Positions 1 to 7,960 of a stretch of DNA of 10,815 bases are shown one piece after another (positions within the stretch are counted from its first letter, which is position 1; each line of letters opens with the position of its first letter). The DNA comes from Nitrosotalea sp. (GTDB lineage: Archaea > Thermoproteota > Nitrososphaeria > Nitrososphaerales > Nitrosopumilaceae), in contig JARLFW010000165.1 in assembly GCA_031296345.1 (NCBI GenBank), positions 1 through 10,815 on the forward strand, in the 5' to 3' direction. A program made the position numbers and the translations under genes. The notes beneath the pieces were generated by a model. The model was not told the DNA's origin, did no database searches, and was given only the letters and a program-made list of their open reading frames with translations.

Positions 1-1112
1 TAGAATCTGACCCAAGAGGCATTGCTCAAAAAACTGAGAAGTATCTACAAACTCAGGGATTTGACAATAGTTACTGGGGTCCAGAGGTAGAATTTTTCGT
101 ATTTGATAAAATTACTTGGGATGTACTTACTCCATACAAAGGCCAATCGTATTCAATAGAATCCAAAGAGGCACCATGGAGTCAAGATGGAAAGGGATAT
201 CCAATGGCATTAAAGAAAGGATACTATCCAAGTACGCCAGCTGACACATTAACAGAATTTAGAAATGACTGTGTTGAGTGCTTGAATGAATCTTTTGGCA
301 TTTTATGTGACAATCATCATCATGAAGTAGCTACTGCTGGACAATGTGAGATCGATATTAGATATGATACTCTAACCAATTCTGCAGATGGTGCTCAGAC
401 TTACAAGTATGTTATTAGAAACATTGCTAAAAAGTATGACAAAGTTGCAACCATGATGCCAAAACCAATCTCAATGGATGCAGGTTCTGGAATGCATACA
501 AATGTCAGCTTGTGGAAAGGTGACAAGAATATGTTCTTTGATAAAGATGACAAAGAAGAAGTCAGTCAGTTAGCAAGATACTATTGCGGAGGAATTATGA
601 ATCATGCAAGAGCATTATCTGCAATTGTTGCACCTACAACAAACTCTTATCACAGATTAGTTCCAGGTTATGAAGCACCAGTGTATATTGCATGGAGTGC
701 AAGTAATAGATCTGCAATAATTAGAATTCCATCTCATTTCAGGGGAGAAAAGTATGCCAAGATTAAGAGAATTGAGTTCAGAGCTCCTGATCCCTCATCT
801 AATCCATATCTAGTATTTGCAGCAGTTCAAGCAGCAGGATTAGATGGAATTAAAAAGAAAATGGATCCCGGAGATCCAGTCTATGAAGACATATTCAAGT
901 TGACTAAGGCTCAACGAATTGCAAAAGGAATCAAAGATTTACCTGCAACTTTGGGAGAAGCACTTAATGAATTAGAGAGTGATAGAAAGTTCCTCTCACC
1001 AGTTTTCTCAAATGAAACACTTGATAAATTAATTGAGATAGAAAGAGCAGATGATCATGAGGTTTCAATAAGACCTCATCCACATGAATTCTATCTTTAT
1101 TTTGATATCTAG
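1..1112 (+). CDS. glnA: Glutamine synthetase type I, C-terminal part (5' end outside window)
   Basis: ATP-dependent ligation of ammonia to glutamate, the main cytoplasmic ammonium-assimilation step. The frame is open from position 3 and gives 369 residues; the N-terminal beta-grasp domain (roughly 100 residues) lies upstream of the window. Numbering from the first visible codon, WGPEVEFF (25-32) carries Glu28 and Glu30, HHEVATAGQCE carries Glu108 and Glu116, GSGMH carries His165, and RIEFRAPD carries Glu258 and Arg260. Together these match the six ligands of the two metal sites and the glutamate-binding arginine region of the family. NSYHRLVPGYEAP is the conserved active-site loop, and the protein ends in the typical PHPHEFYLY block. 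The stretch equivalent to the bacterial adenylylation loop reads DIFKLT, with Phe where GSI-beta enzymes have Tyr. An internal ATG at 204 is not the start, because conserved family sequence precedes it. The stop overlaps the convergent neighbour's stop by 4 bp. Confidence 0.97.
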   Translation, partial: ESDPRGIAQKTEKYLQTQGFDNSYWGPEVEFFVFDKITWDVLTPYKGQSYSIESKEAPWSQDGKGYPMALKKGYYPSTPADTLTEFRNDCVECLNESFGILCDNHHHEVATAGQCEIDIRYDTLTNSADGAQTYKYVIRNIAKKYDKVATMMPKPISMDAGSGMHTNVSLWKGDKNMFFDKDDKEEVSQLARYYCGGIMNHARALSAIVAPTTNSYHRLVPGYEAPVYIAWSASNRSAIIRIPSHFRGEKYAKIKRIEFRAPDPSSNPYLVFAAVQAAGLDGIKKKMDPGDPVYEDIFKLTKAQRIAKGIKDLPATLGEALNELESDRKFLSPVFSNETLDKLIEIERADDHEVSIRPHPHEFYLYFDI

Positions 1113-1387
1113 ATTTTTCCTATTGCACCGTATACAAGGAACAATGCAAGTGAAGTTATAGCCAAACCAATAATGAGATAGGCTTTCTTGTGCTTTTCAG
1201 CAGTAGCTGCTTTGTATATAGAAACAGTTCCTGCAAGACCTACAAAGAGAATTAGAGTTCCTGTAATTACAAGATCCCAACTGCTATGAGTGATTATAGG
1301 ATAGAACATTCCGGAAAGCAATGCAAAGAATGCTACCAGATAGATGTATTTTGCACCGGCTAGAATTTTAGTTCCACCTAACTGCAT
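1109..1387 (-). CDS. Small three-helix membrane protein, function unknown
   Basis: A 92-residue hydrophobic protein that I do not recognise as a named family. Three likely transmembrane segments are visible: one from YIYLVAFFALLSG, one from LVITGTLILFVGLAG, and one from AYLIIGLAITSLALFLVYG near the C-terminus. A short basic loop (AEKHKKAY) lies between the second and third. No catalytic or metal motif is seen. The start is the ATG at 1387. The frame is open to a TTG at 1411, but that codon sits inside the TATA-like box (1410-1416), which is 23-29 nt upstream of the ATG as expected for a leaderless transcript. The gene follows the thermosome gene on the same strand after 57 bp and has its own box, so co-transcription is possible but not required. 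Its stop is interlocked with the glnA stop (CTAG). Confidence 0.75.
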   Translation of the reverse strand: MQLGGTKILAGAKYIYLVAFFALLSGMFYPIITHSSWDLVITGTLILFVGLAGTVSIYKAATAEKHKKAYLIIGLAITSLALFLVYGAIGKI

Positions 1388-1409
1388 AGAATTCCTATCT
1401 AGAATAGTC

Positions 1410-1416
1410 AAATAAA
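1410..1416 (-). promoter_or_regulatory. TATA-like box of the small membrane protein gene
   Basis: On the minus strand this reads TTTATTT, 23-29 nt before the ATG at 1387. That spacing places transcription start at or next to the start codon. It also argues against the TTG at 1411 as a start. Confidence 0.5.
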
Positions 1417-1435
1417 CCTTTGAGAGAAATATGGA

Positions 1436-1442
1436 TTTTTTT
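1436..1442 (+). terminator. T7 run, possible terminator for plus-strand transcription from glnA
   Basis: Seven consecutive T residues on the plus strand, without a clear hairpin. Archaeal RNA polymerase can terminate at U-tracts alone. If glnA transcripts end here, they run antisense through the whole small membrane protein gene. A shorter T5 (1114-1118) directly after the glnA stop is an alternative end. Confidence 0.3.
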
Positions 1443-1444
1443 AA

Positions 1445-3139
1445 TTACATATCCATTGGTGGCATACCACCCATTCCACCCATTCCGCCCATGCCTCCCA
1501 TTCCGCCCATGCCTCCCATTCCTTCAGCTCCTGGCGGTGGTCCTCCTGCAGATTTTGCAGTGGCAATTACATCATCGATTCTTAATATCATACATGCAGC
1601 TTCAGTTGCGCATGTAATTATTTGGATCTTGACAGAGAGTGGTTCAAAGATATCAGTAGTATGCATACTTGCAACTTGACCTTTCATAACATCGATACCT
1701 GTCCATTTGTTTCCTTTGAGTTGTTTTGATCGTAATGATGCCAATGTATCAATTGGATCCATTCCAGCATTCTCAGCAAGTGTAATTGGAATTACTTCTA
1801 AAGAATCTGCAAATTTTTCTACTGCAAGTTGTTCTCTGCCTTCAAGTGTTTTTGCCCACTCACGTAATTTTGTTGCAGCATAGGTTTCTGGAGCTCCTCC
1901 ACCTGCCACTATGAATGGTTTTTCCATTACATCTTTTACAACCATTAATGCGTCATGAACTGATCTTTCTACTTCATCAACTACTCGTTGAGAACCGCCC
2001 CTTAGGAGAAGAGTGACTGCTTTTGGATATTTGCAACCTTCAATGAAAGTCCATTTATCGTTTTCTACTTTTCTTTCTTCTACTATTTCAGCAGAACCAA
2101 GATCTTTTTCAAATAGATCATCAAGATTGCTTATCATTCTAGCTCCCGTTGCTTTTGCAAGTTTTGTCATATCACTTTCTTTTATTCTTCTTACTGTAAG
2201 TATTCCAGCTTTTGCAAGATAATGTTGTGCCATGTCATCAATTCCTTTCTGGCAGAATAGAACATTTGCGCCTGAAGCAATTACCTTGTCTACCATGTTT
2301 TTGATCATTCTTTGTTCTTCATCAAGAAATGATTTCATCTGTTGTGGATTTGTGATGTTTATCTTGGCATCAAACTCGGTTTTGTCTATCTCAAGTGCGT
2401 TATTGACTAGTGCAATCTTTGCATTGTCAATTCTCTTTGGCATGCCACTATGAACAATTTCCTTGTCAAGGATTATTCCTTTAGCAAGAGCAGAGTCCTT
2501 GATAGAACCACCAGCTTTCTTTTCTACCTTAATATCATCAATATCAATTAGATAACCATCACCCTTTTTCTCGGCTACTGCAACTACAGATTTTACAATC
2601 ATATCGGCAAGATTTGCAGAATCTCTTCTGACAAGTTTTGTCTGCATTGATGTTCTTGCAATTCTTTCAAGTACATCTTTATCAGTTGCAGATACTTTAT
2701 CTGCAATCTTTTCTAAGAGTTCTACTGCTTTTTGTGCAGCTTTTCTATAACCGTCAACGACAATTGTTGGATGTACATCTTGTAAAATTAAAGACTCGGC
2801 ATTTTCTAATAATGCTCCTGCAAGAACTACAGCCGAAGTTGTTCCGTCACCTACTTCATTATCGGTTGCTTTTGAGATCTCAACAAGCATTTTTGCAGCT
2901 GGGTGTTGAACATCAATTTCTTTTAAAATAGTAGCACCATCATTTGTAATTGTAACGTCACCTAAGGAATCAACAAGCATTTTATCCATTCCTCGTGGAC
3001 CAAGACTTGAAGAAACAATTTCAGCAATCAGTTTTGCTGCAGCAATATTGTTCTTCTGTGCGTCACGACCCTTGGTTTGTTGAGCACCGTCTTTTAAAAT
3101 AATAACTGGCATACCACCAGCAGAAGATTGAATAGACAT
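1445..3139 (-). CDS. Thermosome (group II chaperonin) subunit
   Basis: ATP-driven cytosolic protein-folding chaperonin subunit, 564 residues, full length for the family. Domains run equatorial-intermediate-apical-intermediate-equatorial. N-terminal ATP-site motifs are [13 protein letters not shown] (45-57), NDGATILKE (66-74) and GDGTT (97-101). The second half has ERSVHDAL (391-398), which probably holds the hydrolytic Asp396, then GGGAPE (413-418), REQLA (435-439) and [13 protein letters not shown] (455-467). The apical segment with the built-in lid protrusion is roughly residues 215-370. The tail from 532 is GGPPPGAEG followed by seven Met-Gly-Gly-type units and PPMDM, typical of thermosome and GroEL tails pointing into the cavity. 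The ATG at 3139 starts the protein at the usual place before the conserved [10 protein letters not shown]. Thaumarchaeota often carry more than one paralogue, so I do not assign alpha or beta. It is transcribed divergently from glyA. Confidence 0.97.
   Translation of the reverse strand: MSIQSSAGGMPVIILKDGAQQTKGRDAQKNNIAAAKLIAEIVSSSLGPRGMDKMLVDSLGDVTITNDGATILKEIDVQHPAAKMLVEISKATDNEVGDGTTSAVVLAGALLENAESLILQDVHPTIVVDGYRKAAQKAVELLEKIADKVSATDKDVLERIARTSMQTKLVRRDSANLADMIVKSVVAVAEKKGDGYLIDIDDIKVEKKAGGSIKDSALAKGIILDKEIVHSGMPKRIDNAKIALVNNALEIDKTEFDAKINITNPQQMKSFLDEEQRMIKNMVDKVIASGANVLFCQKGIDDMAQHYLAKAGILTVRRIKESDMTKLAKATGARMISNLDDLFEKDLGSAEIVEERKVENDKWTFIEGCKYPKAVTLLLRGGSQRVVDEVERSVHDALMVVKDVMEKPFIVAGGGAPETYAATKLREWAKTLEGREQLAVEKFADSLEVIPITLAENAGMDPIDTLASLRSKQLKGNKWTGIDVMKGQVASMHTTDIFEPLSVKIQIITCATEAACMILRIDDVIATAKSAGGPPPGAEGMGGMGGMGGMGGMGGMGGMPPMDM
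1463..1520 (-). repeat. Gly-Gly-Met tail repeat, with a perfect 18-bp tandem duplication
   Basis: This stretch codes for residues 541-559 of the thermosome, a run of MGG units. At DNA level an 18-bp unit (1485-1502) is repeated exactly at 1503-1520. It is coding sequence and probably changes length by replication slippage. Confidence 0.85.
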
Positions 3140-3160
3140 ATTTGCAAGAGGTCGATTTTC

Positions 3161-3170
3161 CCTTATTATG
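3161..3170 (-). promoter_or_regulatory. TATA-like box of the thermosome gene
   Basis: On the minus strand this reads CATAATAAGG, centred about 27 nt before the ATG at 3139. The spacing fits a leaderless or very short-leader transcript. I see no clear inverted repeat for a heat-shock regulator around it. Confidence 0.45.
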
Positions 3171-3233
3171 TCTTATGTAGATCAAAAGCATTTACACTTG
3201 AAATAGATAATTTTCAACCAATTCTGAACGATG

Positions 3234-3244
3234 TTTTTAAATTA
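3234..3244 (+). promoter_or_regulatory. TATA-like box of glyA
   Basis: TTTTTAAATTA, 22-32 nt before the ATG at 3266. It supports that ATG as the true start, because the longer open frame back to a TTG at 3128 would place this box inside the gene. Confidence 0.55.
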
Positions 3245-3265
3245 GGAAAACTGTTCGAACTAGAT

Positions 3266-4588
3266 ATGTCTCGTTCTTCACCGCGATCATCTTATGATGA
3301 AGTACTTTCTTTGCTTAAGACTCACAATCAATGGTTTGCAGATTCTATTCCTCTAATTGCAAGTGAGAATGTTACAAGTCCTGCAGTACGTGAGGCAACA
3401 GTTTCTGACTTTGCTAACAGATATGCAGAAGGTTGGCCAGGTGAGCGAGTCTATGCTGGTTGTACCTACATCGACAAGGTAGAATTCAAGTGCATGGAAT
3501 TAGCAAAAAAACTATTCAAGGCAGAATTTGTAGATGTAAGACCAATTTCAGGTGTTGTTGCAAATCTAGCCATTTATTCGGCATTTTCAAATCCAGGAGA
3601 TGTAATGCTTGCTCCCTCAATTCCATCAGGTGGTCACATATCCCATGGTAAGAAAGAACATTCAGGTACTGCAGGTCTTGTTCATGGATTAGACATTGAG
3701 TTCTATCCATTTGATGTGGAAGAGATGACAATTGATGTTGATAAGACAAAACAAAAAGTACAAGAACTTGAAAAGGCTGGAAAAATTCCTAAATTAGCAA
3801 TGTTTGGTGGTTCAGTCTTTTTGTTTCCACACCCAGTAAAAGAACTTGCAGATTTTCTAAAAGGTTACAATATGTTTGTCAATTATGATGGTGCACATGT
3901 TGCAGGTCTCATTGCTGGTGGACAATTCCAAGATCCTCTAAGAGAAGGGGCAGATGCAATGACAATGAGTACACACAAGACTTTGTTTGGTCCACAGGGT
4001 GGAATGATTTGCTCATTTGAAAAATATGGTGAAAGTATCAAAAGGGCAACATTTCCAGGAATGACTAGTAATCATCACTTACATCACATGGCAGGAAAAG
4101 CAATTGCTTATGCAGAGATGTTAGAATTTGGTAAAAAATATGCAGTGCAGGTCATAAAGAACGCAAAAGCACTTGCAGAGTCTCTTCACTCATTTGGTTT
4201 TTCAGTACTTGGTGAAAAACGTGGATTTACAAAATCTCACCAGATAGTAGTAAATGTATTATCATTTGGTGATGGTGGAACAATTGAAGCAGATCTTGAA
4301 AAGGCAAACATCATCGTAAACAGGCAACTCATACCAGGAGATATCAAGGCCGGACGCAACTATTTCCATCCAGGTGGAATGAGACTTGGTGTTGCAGAAC
4401 TGACACGTCTTGGAATGAAAGAATCAGAGATGGAAGAAGTAGCCGAATTTATCAAAAAGGTTGTAGTAGATAAAAAAGACAAGAAAAAGATAGCAACGCA
4501 GGTCAAGAAGTTTAGAAAAGACTTTCAGAAGGTTCGCTATTGCTTTGAAAGCAAGCATGGCGGCTATGATTACATAAAAATTCGTTAG
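3266..4588 (+). CDS. glyA: Serine hydroxymethyltransferase
   Basis: PLP enzyme interconverting serine and glycine with transfer of a one-carbon unit to a pterin carrier; cytoplasmic. From the ATG at 3266 it has 440 residues, normal for the family. Visible motifs are IASEN (31-35), NRYAEGWPGERVYAG (51-65), the VRPISGVVAN cofactor loop (91-100), NYDGAHVAG (206-214) with Asp208 for the PLP ring nitrogen, STHKTLFGPQGG (235-246) with Lys238 as the Schiff-base lysine, and GGMRLGVAELTRLGM (370-384) with Arg373 for the substrate carboxylate. All key residues are present. The last 40 residues are rich in Lys and Arg. The one-carbon carrier cannot be told from the sequence. The frame extends upstream to 3128, but those 46 residues do not resemble SHMT, would overlap the thermosome gene and would swallow the TATA box. 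The stop overlaps the polymerase stop by 4 bp. Confidence 0.96.
   Translation: MSRSSPRSSYDEVLSLLKTHNQWFADSIPLIASENVTSPAVREATVSDFANRYAEGWPGERVYAGCTYIDKVEFKCMELAKKLFKAEFVDVRPISGVVANLAIYSAFSNPGDVMLAPSIPSGGHISHGKKEHSGTAGLVHGLDIEFYPFDVEEMTIDVDKTKQKVQELEKAGKIPKLAMFGGSVFLFPHPVKELADFLKGYNMFVNYDGAHVAGLIAGGQFQDPLREGADAMTMSTHKTLFGPQGGMICSFEKYGESIKRATFPGMTSNHHLHHMAGKAIAYAEMLEFGKKYAVQVIKNAKALAESLHSFGFSVLGEKRGFTKSHQIVVNVLSFGDGGTIEADLEKANIIVNRQLIPGDIKAGRNYFHPGGMRLGVAELTRLGMKESEMEEVAEFIKKVVVDKKDKKKIATQVKKFRKDFQKVRYCFESKHGGYDYIKIR
4576..4580 (-). terminator. T5 run just past the DP2 stop codon
   Basis: On the minus strand the DP2 stop is followed after a few bases by TTTTT. It is a weak candidate U-tract terminator and lies inside the last codons of convergent glyA. 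Confidence 0.25.
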
Positions 4589-7500
4589 GCAAAATCTGTA
4601 AGAATAGATTGATTGCTCTCTTCTTTACCAAAGACTAGTTCTAATTCATCTAAGAGTGAAAGTACTCTTCCTCTAAGATATGGTGAAATTGTGTATTTAT
4701 CGAGCATTCTTTTTGCAAGCTTGAGATATTTTTGTACGGATGGCCTAGTCATGGTCTGAATTAGCTTATGTCCACATTCAAGGCATTTTGCAGCAAGTGG
4801 AATTCTTCTGTAGCTTGCACCACATGCAGTACATCGAAAAGATTGTCCAGAATAAGCTCGAAGGTTGCCCATAATATCAGGAAGTAGATGAGTAGTCATC
4901 ACCATTGAAACTACCTCACTTGGATCAACTGCATTTATGATATCTGCAGTTCTAATCTGCATGTCAAGTTTCTCAAGTAATGAACCAAGTGTAGAGTAGG
5001 CACTTCTTGATTTTGATGTAGTCAAGGTAGATGTAGGTTGTGTAAAATCATGTCCAAGAAATTGTCTTTCTGTCTCTAATCTTGATTTTAGTATTTCAAC
5101 ATCTTTTATCTCACTTGCTTTATCTTTTCTAAGAGTAGCTTCAAAGAATGAAAGTGGATATGCTTTTACTACTTCAAAGTTATGAGCCTGTCTTTGCACT
5201 TCTTGAGGAATTACAATAGGCTGAACAAGTAATGGTGCATCCATTAATCCACCTATCCTATCAGATAAAAATAATCTTGAGAAATTCAGTAGACTGTCCA
5301 TTAGTAACATAATAGAATCTGCGTCACCATCAGCATCACGTCTTTTTGCAGAATGCCATACTGCTGTTCCAAGACATACTTGGGTATTGGTATATCCAAT
5401 AATTCTACCCACTATACCAACTGATGTGTGTGGCGCAAGACCAATGATGAGATGTCCTACTAGATCATCAGTACTCTTGACATTGTAAAATGGTAAACGC
5501 CCAAAAAGCTTTGAAAGTTCTCTATCTATGTATTGGCAGACAAAAACAAGACTATCTCCACATTCTTTTGGAATTACAACATCTTGTACTCTAAGTTCAA
5601 CAAGTTGATCAGAGTTTTCAAGTGGATTTCCATTTGTATCATGGGTATATCCCAATTCTACTAGTTTTTGCGGAGTAGTTCCAATCCAAGAAGGTTTGAA
5701 GTGTGATAGAGGAGCGTTTGTTGTATCAAATCTAATTGTTCCATCTTTAAAGACATTAAGTCCAAGACTTTGCCTTATCAGACCCTTTTCAAGTGGTTCA
5801 GGTACTCTATCTTGATTTATGAGCTCTTTTACACCTTTGAATGGCTCTTGAGCCCTAAATCCAGTTCTCTCCTGGGCAGCATTCAAGAGATCTTTGAGAG
5901 GAAATGAACGATATGAGTGACCATATGCCCGCGATTTACATTTTGCACAATAATTAGTATCAAGTTCATCTCTACATTTTTTACATATGAAGATCGTGCT
6001 TGTTTTTGTTTTGCATTTGGGACATGCTATGCTAATAGTAGGAACATTACAATTTTTACAAAATCTATTGTAGATGTTGCAGTAAAAGTCTGGCTGCTTT
6101 GCTGCCTTTAGCAAATCACGTGATGCTCCACCCTTATTTCCAACTGGAAATAAAGTATGAACAGGAGGTTTCATCTTTCTTAATGCAGCTTTCTCAGGTC
6201 TTCCAACTCTTACTCCAATAGATGTTGAAAATTTATTTGGAATTCGTATTCCAGATGATTGGGTTATGATTTGAGGTACAGTAAGATCTCTTTCAAGTTG
6301 AATTGGCTTTCTAAATAACAAATAGAAGAATATCTTGGCTTCTATATTTTTTAGAAGAAGAGTCTCACCTGCTACTTCATGTGGAACACCAAGTTTTTCT
6401 AAAATGTCTTTTGCATCAATGGAATAAATGATAAGGTCTGATTCTGCACTTTGTGGTTTTAGAATTTTTTCAAATTCTTCAATTGTAATTTGATCCCAGT
6501 AATAGAGATATTGAGGATGAAGGCCAATGCCAAAATTTAATGATATTCTAAATGCTTCTTCCAGATCTGGTATCTTGTTTACATAGCTTAGAAGTTCAGT
6601 ATCATTTGGTTCGTACTTTGTTACTTTGTCTAGTAGTTCTTGGGCCCAAAATTCTTCTACATATCCAGTTGGTACAAGCTCGGCATTATTTTCTAGAAAA
6701 TCCCCATAGCTAATCAAAATGTCACCAAGATGTAAAATCTTTGCAATCTGCGGTTTGAGATGAATTCCATGAGCAGTGTCTTTAATTTTTACAACATTAC
6801 CGTTAGTTAGTCTAACAATGGGTGTATCAATAGAATCTACAAAGGCTACAGTAGAGGCTTTTCCAGGAACATCAAGTTTAATCTGGGTTCCAACAGCTAT
6901 GGCATGATCCAAGATCTCTGCAACTACGGGATGAATGCCAATTGAGGCAAACCCTGTATTACATGAGCGACCATATCTTAGCCTAAATCCTCCAAGTTTC
7001 TTAGGCATGGAAAGAACAGACCTTCCTGTAATCACTTCCCTCATTCTATAAGCTGCTGCATCTGCATCACCTGTCTGGATTGCTCCTTTCAAATCCTTGA
7101 GCCAATCCCAACCATCAAGTTTGTACAATTCTATTAGTTTGAGCAGTTTACGAGATCTGCCAATTAGACCGTCATTTAGTACACGAAGTGCTCCTCCCCT
7201 TACCCTATTGGTACCTATTCTTACCATGTTTCTATGGCTTACAATTTCTGCCAGGTCGGTATCTACACCATCAAGTTCAACTGGAAGATTTGAGATGACA
7301 GTAACTACATCTTGATCAGGAACATGAAATTGAAAACTTCCAACTTCTCTTTCGTATACTCTTAATTCCTCTACAAATCGTCCAGTCTCATCATCAAATG
7401 AGTTTGCTTGATATTTTCCAAGCCCAGCTATCTTTCTCACATGATCTGCAATTAGCATTGTAGCAGCTGCTTCAGTGCCTCCTGCTGATCTAATAGGGCC

Positions 7501-7959
7501 TGCAAATGATACGGAGAGGTATTCAGAACCGTCTGCATTTTTCTTTATCTTAACTTCACTTATTCCCTGAAGAGGAGCAATAGTTACTCCTTCGGTAACG
7601 ATAGCTAGAGCAACACGTACGGCAAGGTCAAGTTTTGTTTGAAGATCTGTATCAGGTGCAGAATACTTGCCCTGTGCAATATCCTCTGCAAGTTTTAGAG
7701 CAGCTAATTCTTTTGGAGTATTTTGAATGAGAGCTCGTAGATTATCAGTTACATCAATGTCATGCATTTTGGATACACGGTCTGCAAGATCAAAAGCAAT
7801 CTTTGGTTCTACCATACCAGAAGAATCTGCAAGTGTTGCCTTGGCAGAAGCGGCTTGTTCAAAAATGGTAAAAACCTCTTCAGATATTTTAGTATAATAG
7901 TTAAAATAGTCTTGAGGCATTGGGACTTCTTTTAGTCTCAATGCTAGGTTCTCTGACAT
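4585..7959 (-). CDS. polC: Family-D DNA polymerase, large subunit DP2 (catalytic)
   Basis: Catalytic subunit of the archaeal replicative polymerase PolD, working with the exonuclease subunit DP1 (not in this window). It is 1124 residues with no intein. The N-terminal half has the conserved SFAGPIRSAGGTEAAA (151-166), ELRVYERE (198-205) and RLRYGRSCNTGFASIGIHP (326-344) blocks. Complete cysteine sets follow at C634/C637/C646/C649 and C659/C662/C671/C674, and a C-terminal zinc site at C1043/C1046/C1059/C1062, which in characterised PolD contacts DP1. The active-site loop is RRDADGDADS (873-882); Asp877 and Asp879 match the two essential aspartates of the Pyrococcus enzyme. The last eight residues, QSILTDFA, resemble a PCNA-interacting (PIP) box. 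The ATG is one base after the GGGP synthase stop, so the gene is the second of an operon and probably depends on ribosome entry at AAGGA (7966-7970) or on coupling. Confidence 0.97.
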   Translation of the reverse strand: MSENLALRLKEVPMPQDYFNYYTKISEEVFTIFEQAASAKATLADSSGMVEPKIAFDLADRVSKMHDIDVTDNLRALIQNTPKELAALKLAEDIAQGKYSAPDTDLQTKLDLAVRVALAIVTEGVTIAPLQGISEVKIKKNADGSEYLSVSFAGPIRSAGGTEAAATMLIADHVRKIAGLGKYQANSFDDETGRFVEELRVYEREVGSFQFHVPDQDVVTVISNLPVELDGVDTDLAEIVSHRNMVRIGTNRVRGGALRVLNDGLIGRSRKLLKLIELYKLDGWDWLKDLKGAIQTGDADAAAYRMREVITGRSVLSMPKKLGGFRLRYGRSCNTGFASIGIHPVVAEILDHAIAVGTQIKLDVPGKASTVAFVDSIDTPIVRLTNGNVVKIKDTAHGIHLKPQIAKILHLGDILISYGDFLENNAELVPTGYVEEFWAQELLDKVTKYEPNDTELLSYVNKIPDLEEAFRISLNFGIGLHPQYLYYWDQITIEEFEKILKPQSAESDLIIYSIDAKDILEKLGVPHEVAGETLLLKNIEAKIFFYLLFRKPIQLERDLTVPQIITQSSGIRIPNKFSTSIGVRVGRPEKAALRKMKPPVHTLFPVGNKGGASRDLLKAAKQPDFYCNIYNRFCKNCNVPTISIACPKCKTKTSTIFICKKCRDELDTNYCAKCKSRAYGHSYRSFPLKDLLNAAQERTGFRAQEPFKGVKELINQDRVPEPLEKGLIRQSLGLNVFKDGTIRFDTTNAPLSHFKPSWIGTTPQKLVELGYTHDTNGNPLENSDQLVELRVQDVVIPKECGDSLVFVCQYIDRELSKLFGRLPFYNVKSTDDLVGHLIIGLAPHTSVGIVGRIIGYTNTQVCLGTAVWHSAKRRDADGDADSIMLLMDSLLNFSRLFLSDRIGGLMDAPLLVQPIVIPQEVQRQAHNFEVVKAYPLSFFEATLRKDKASEIKDVEILKSRLETERQFLGHDFTQPTSTLTTSKSRSAYSTLGSLLEKLDMQIRTADIINAVDPSEVVSMVMTTHLLPDIMGNLRAYSGQSFRCTACGASYRRIPLAAKCLECGHKLIQTMTRPSVQKYLKLAKRMLDKYTISPYLRGRVLSLLDELELVFGKEESNQSILTDFA

Positions 7960-7960
7960 G

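Noticed and set aside
1420..1679. Plus-strand proline-rich frames opposite the thermosome tail
   Set aside because: They are the reverse complement of the Gly-Gly-Met repeat, and the thermosome reading is certain.
3128..3265. N-terminal extension of glyA to the TTG at 3128
   Set aside because: The extra 46 residues do not resemble SHMT, overlap the thermosome start and contain the glyA TATA box.
3516..3749. Minus-strand 77-codon frame inside glyA
   Set aside because: It is fully inside conserved SHMT sequence, has no recognisable protein features and no promoter.
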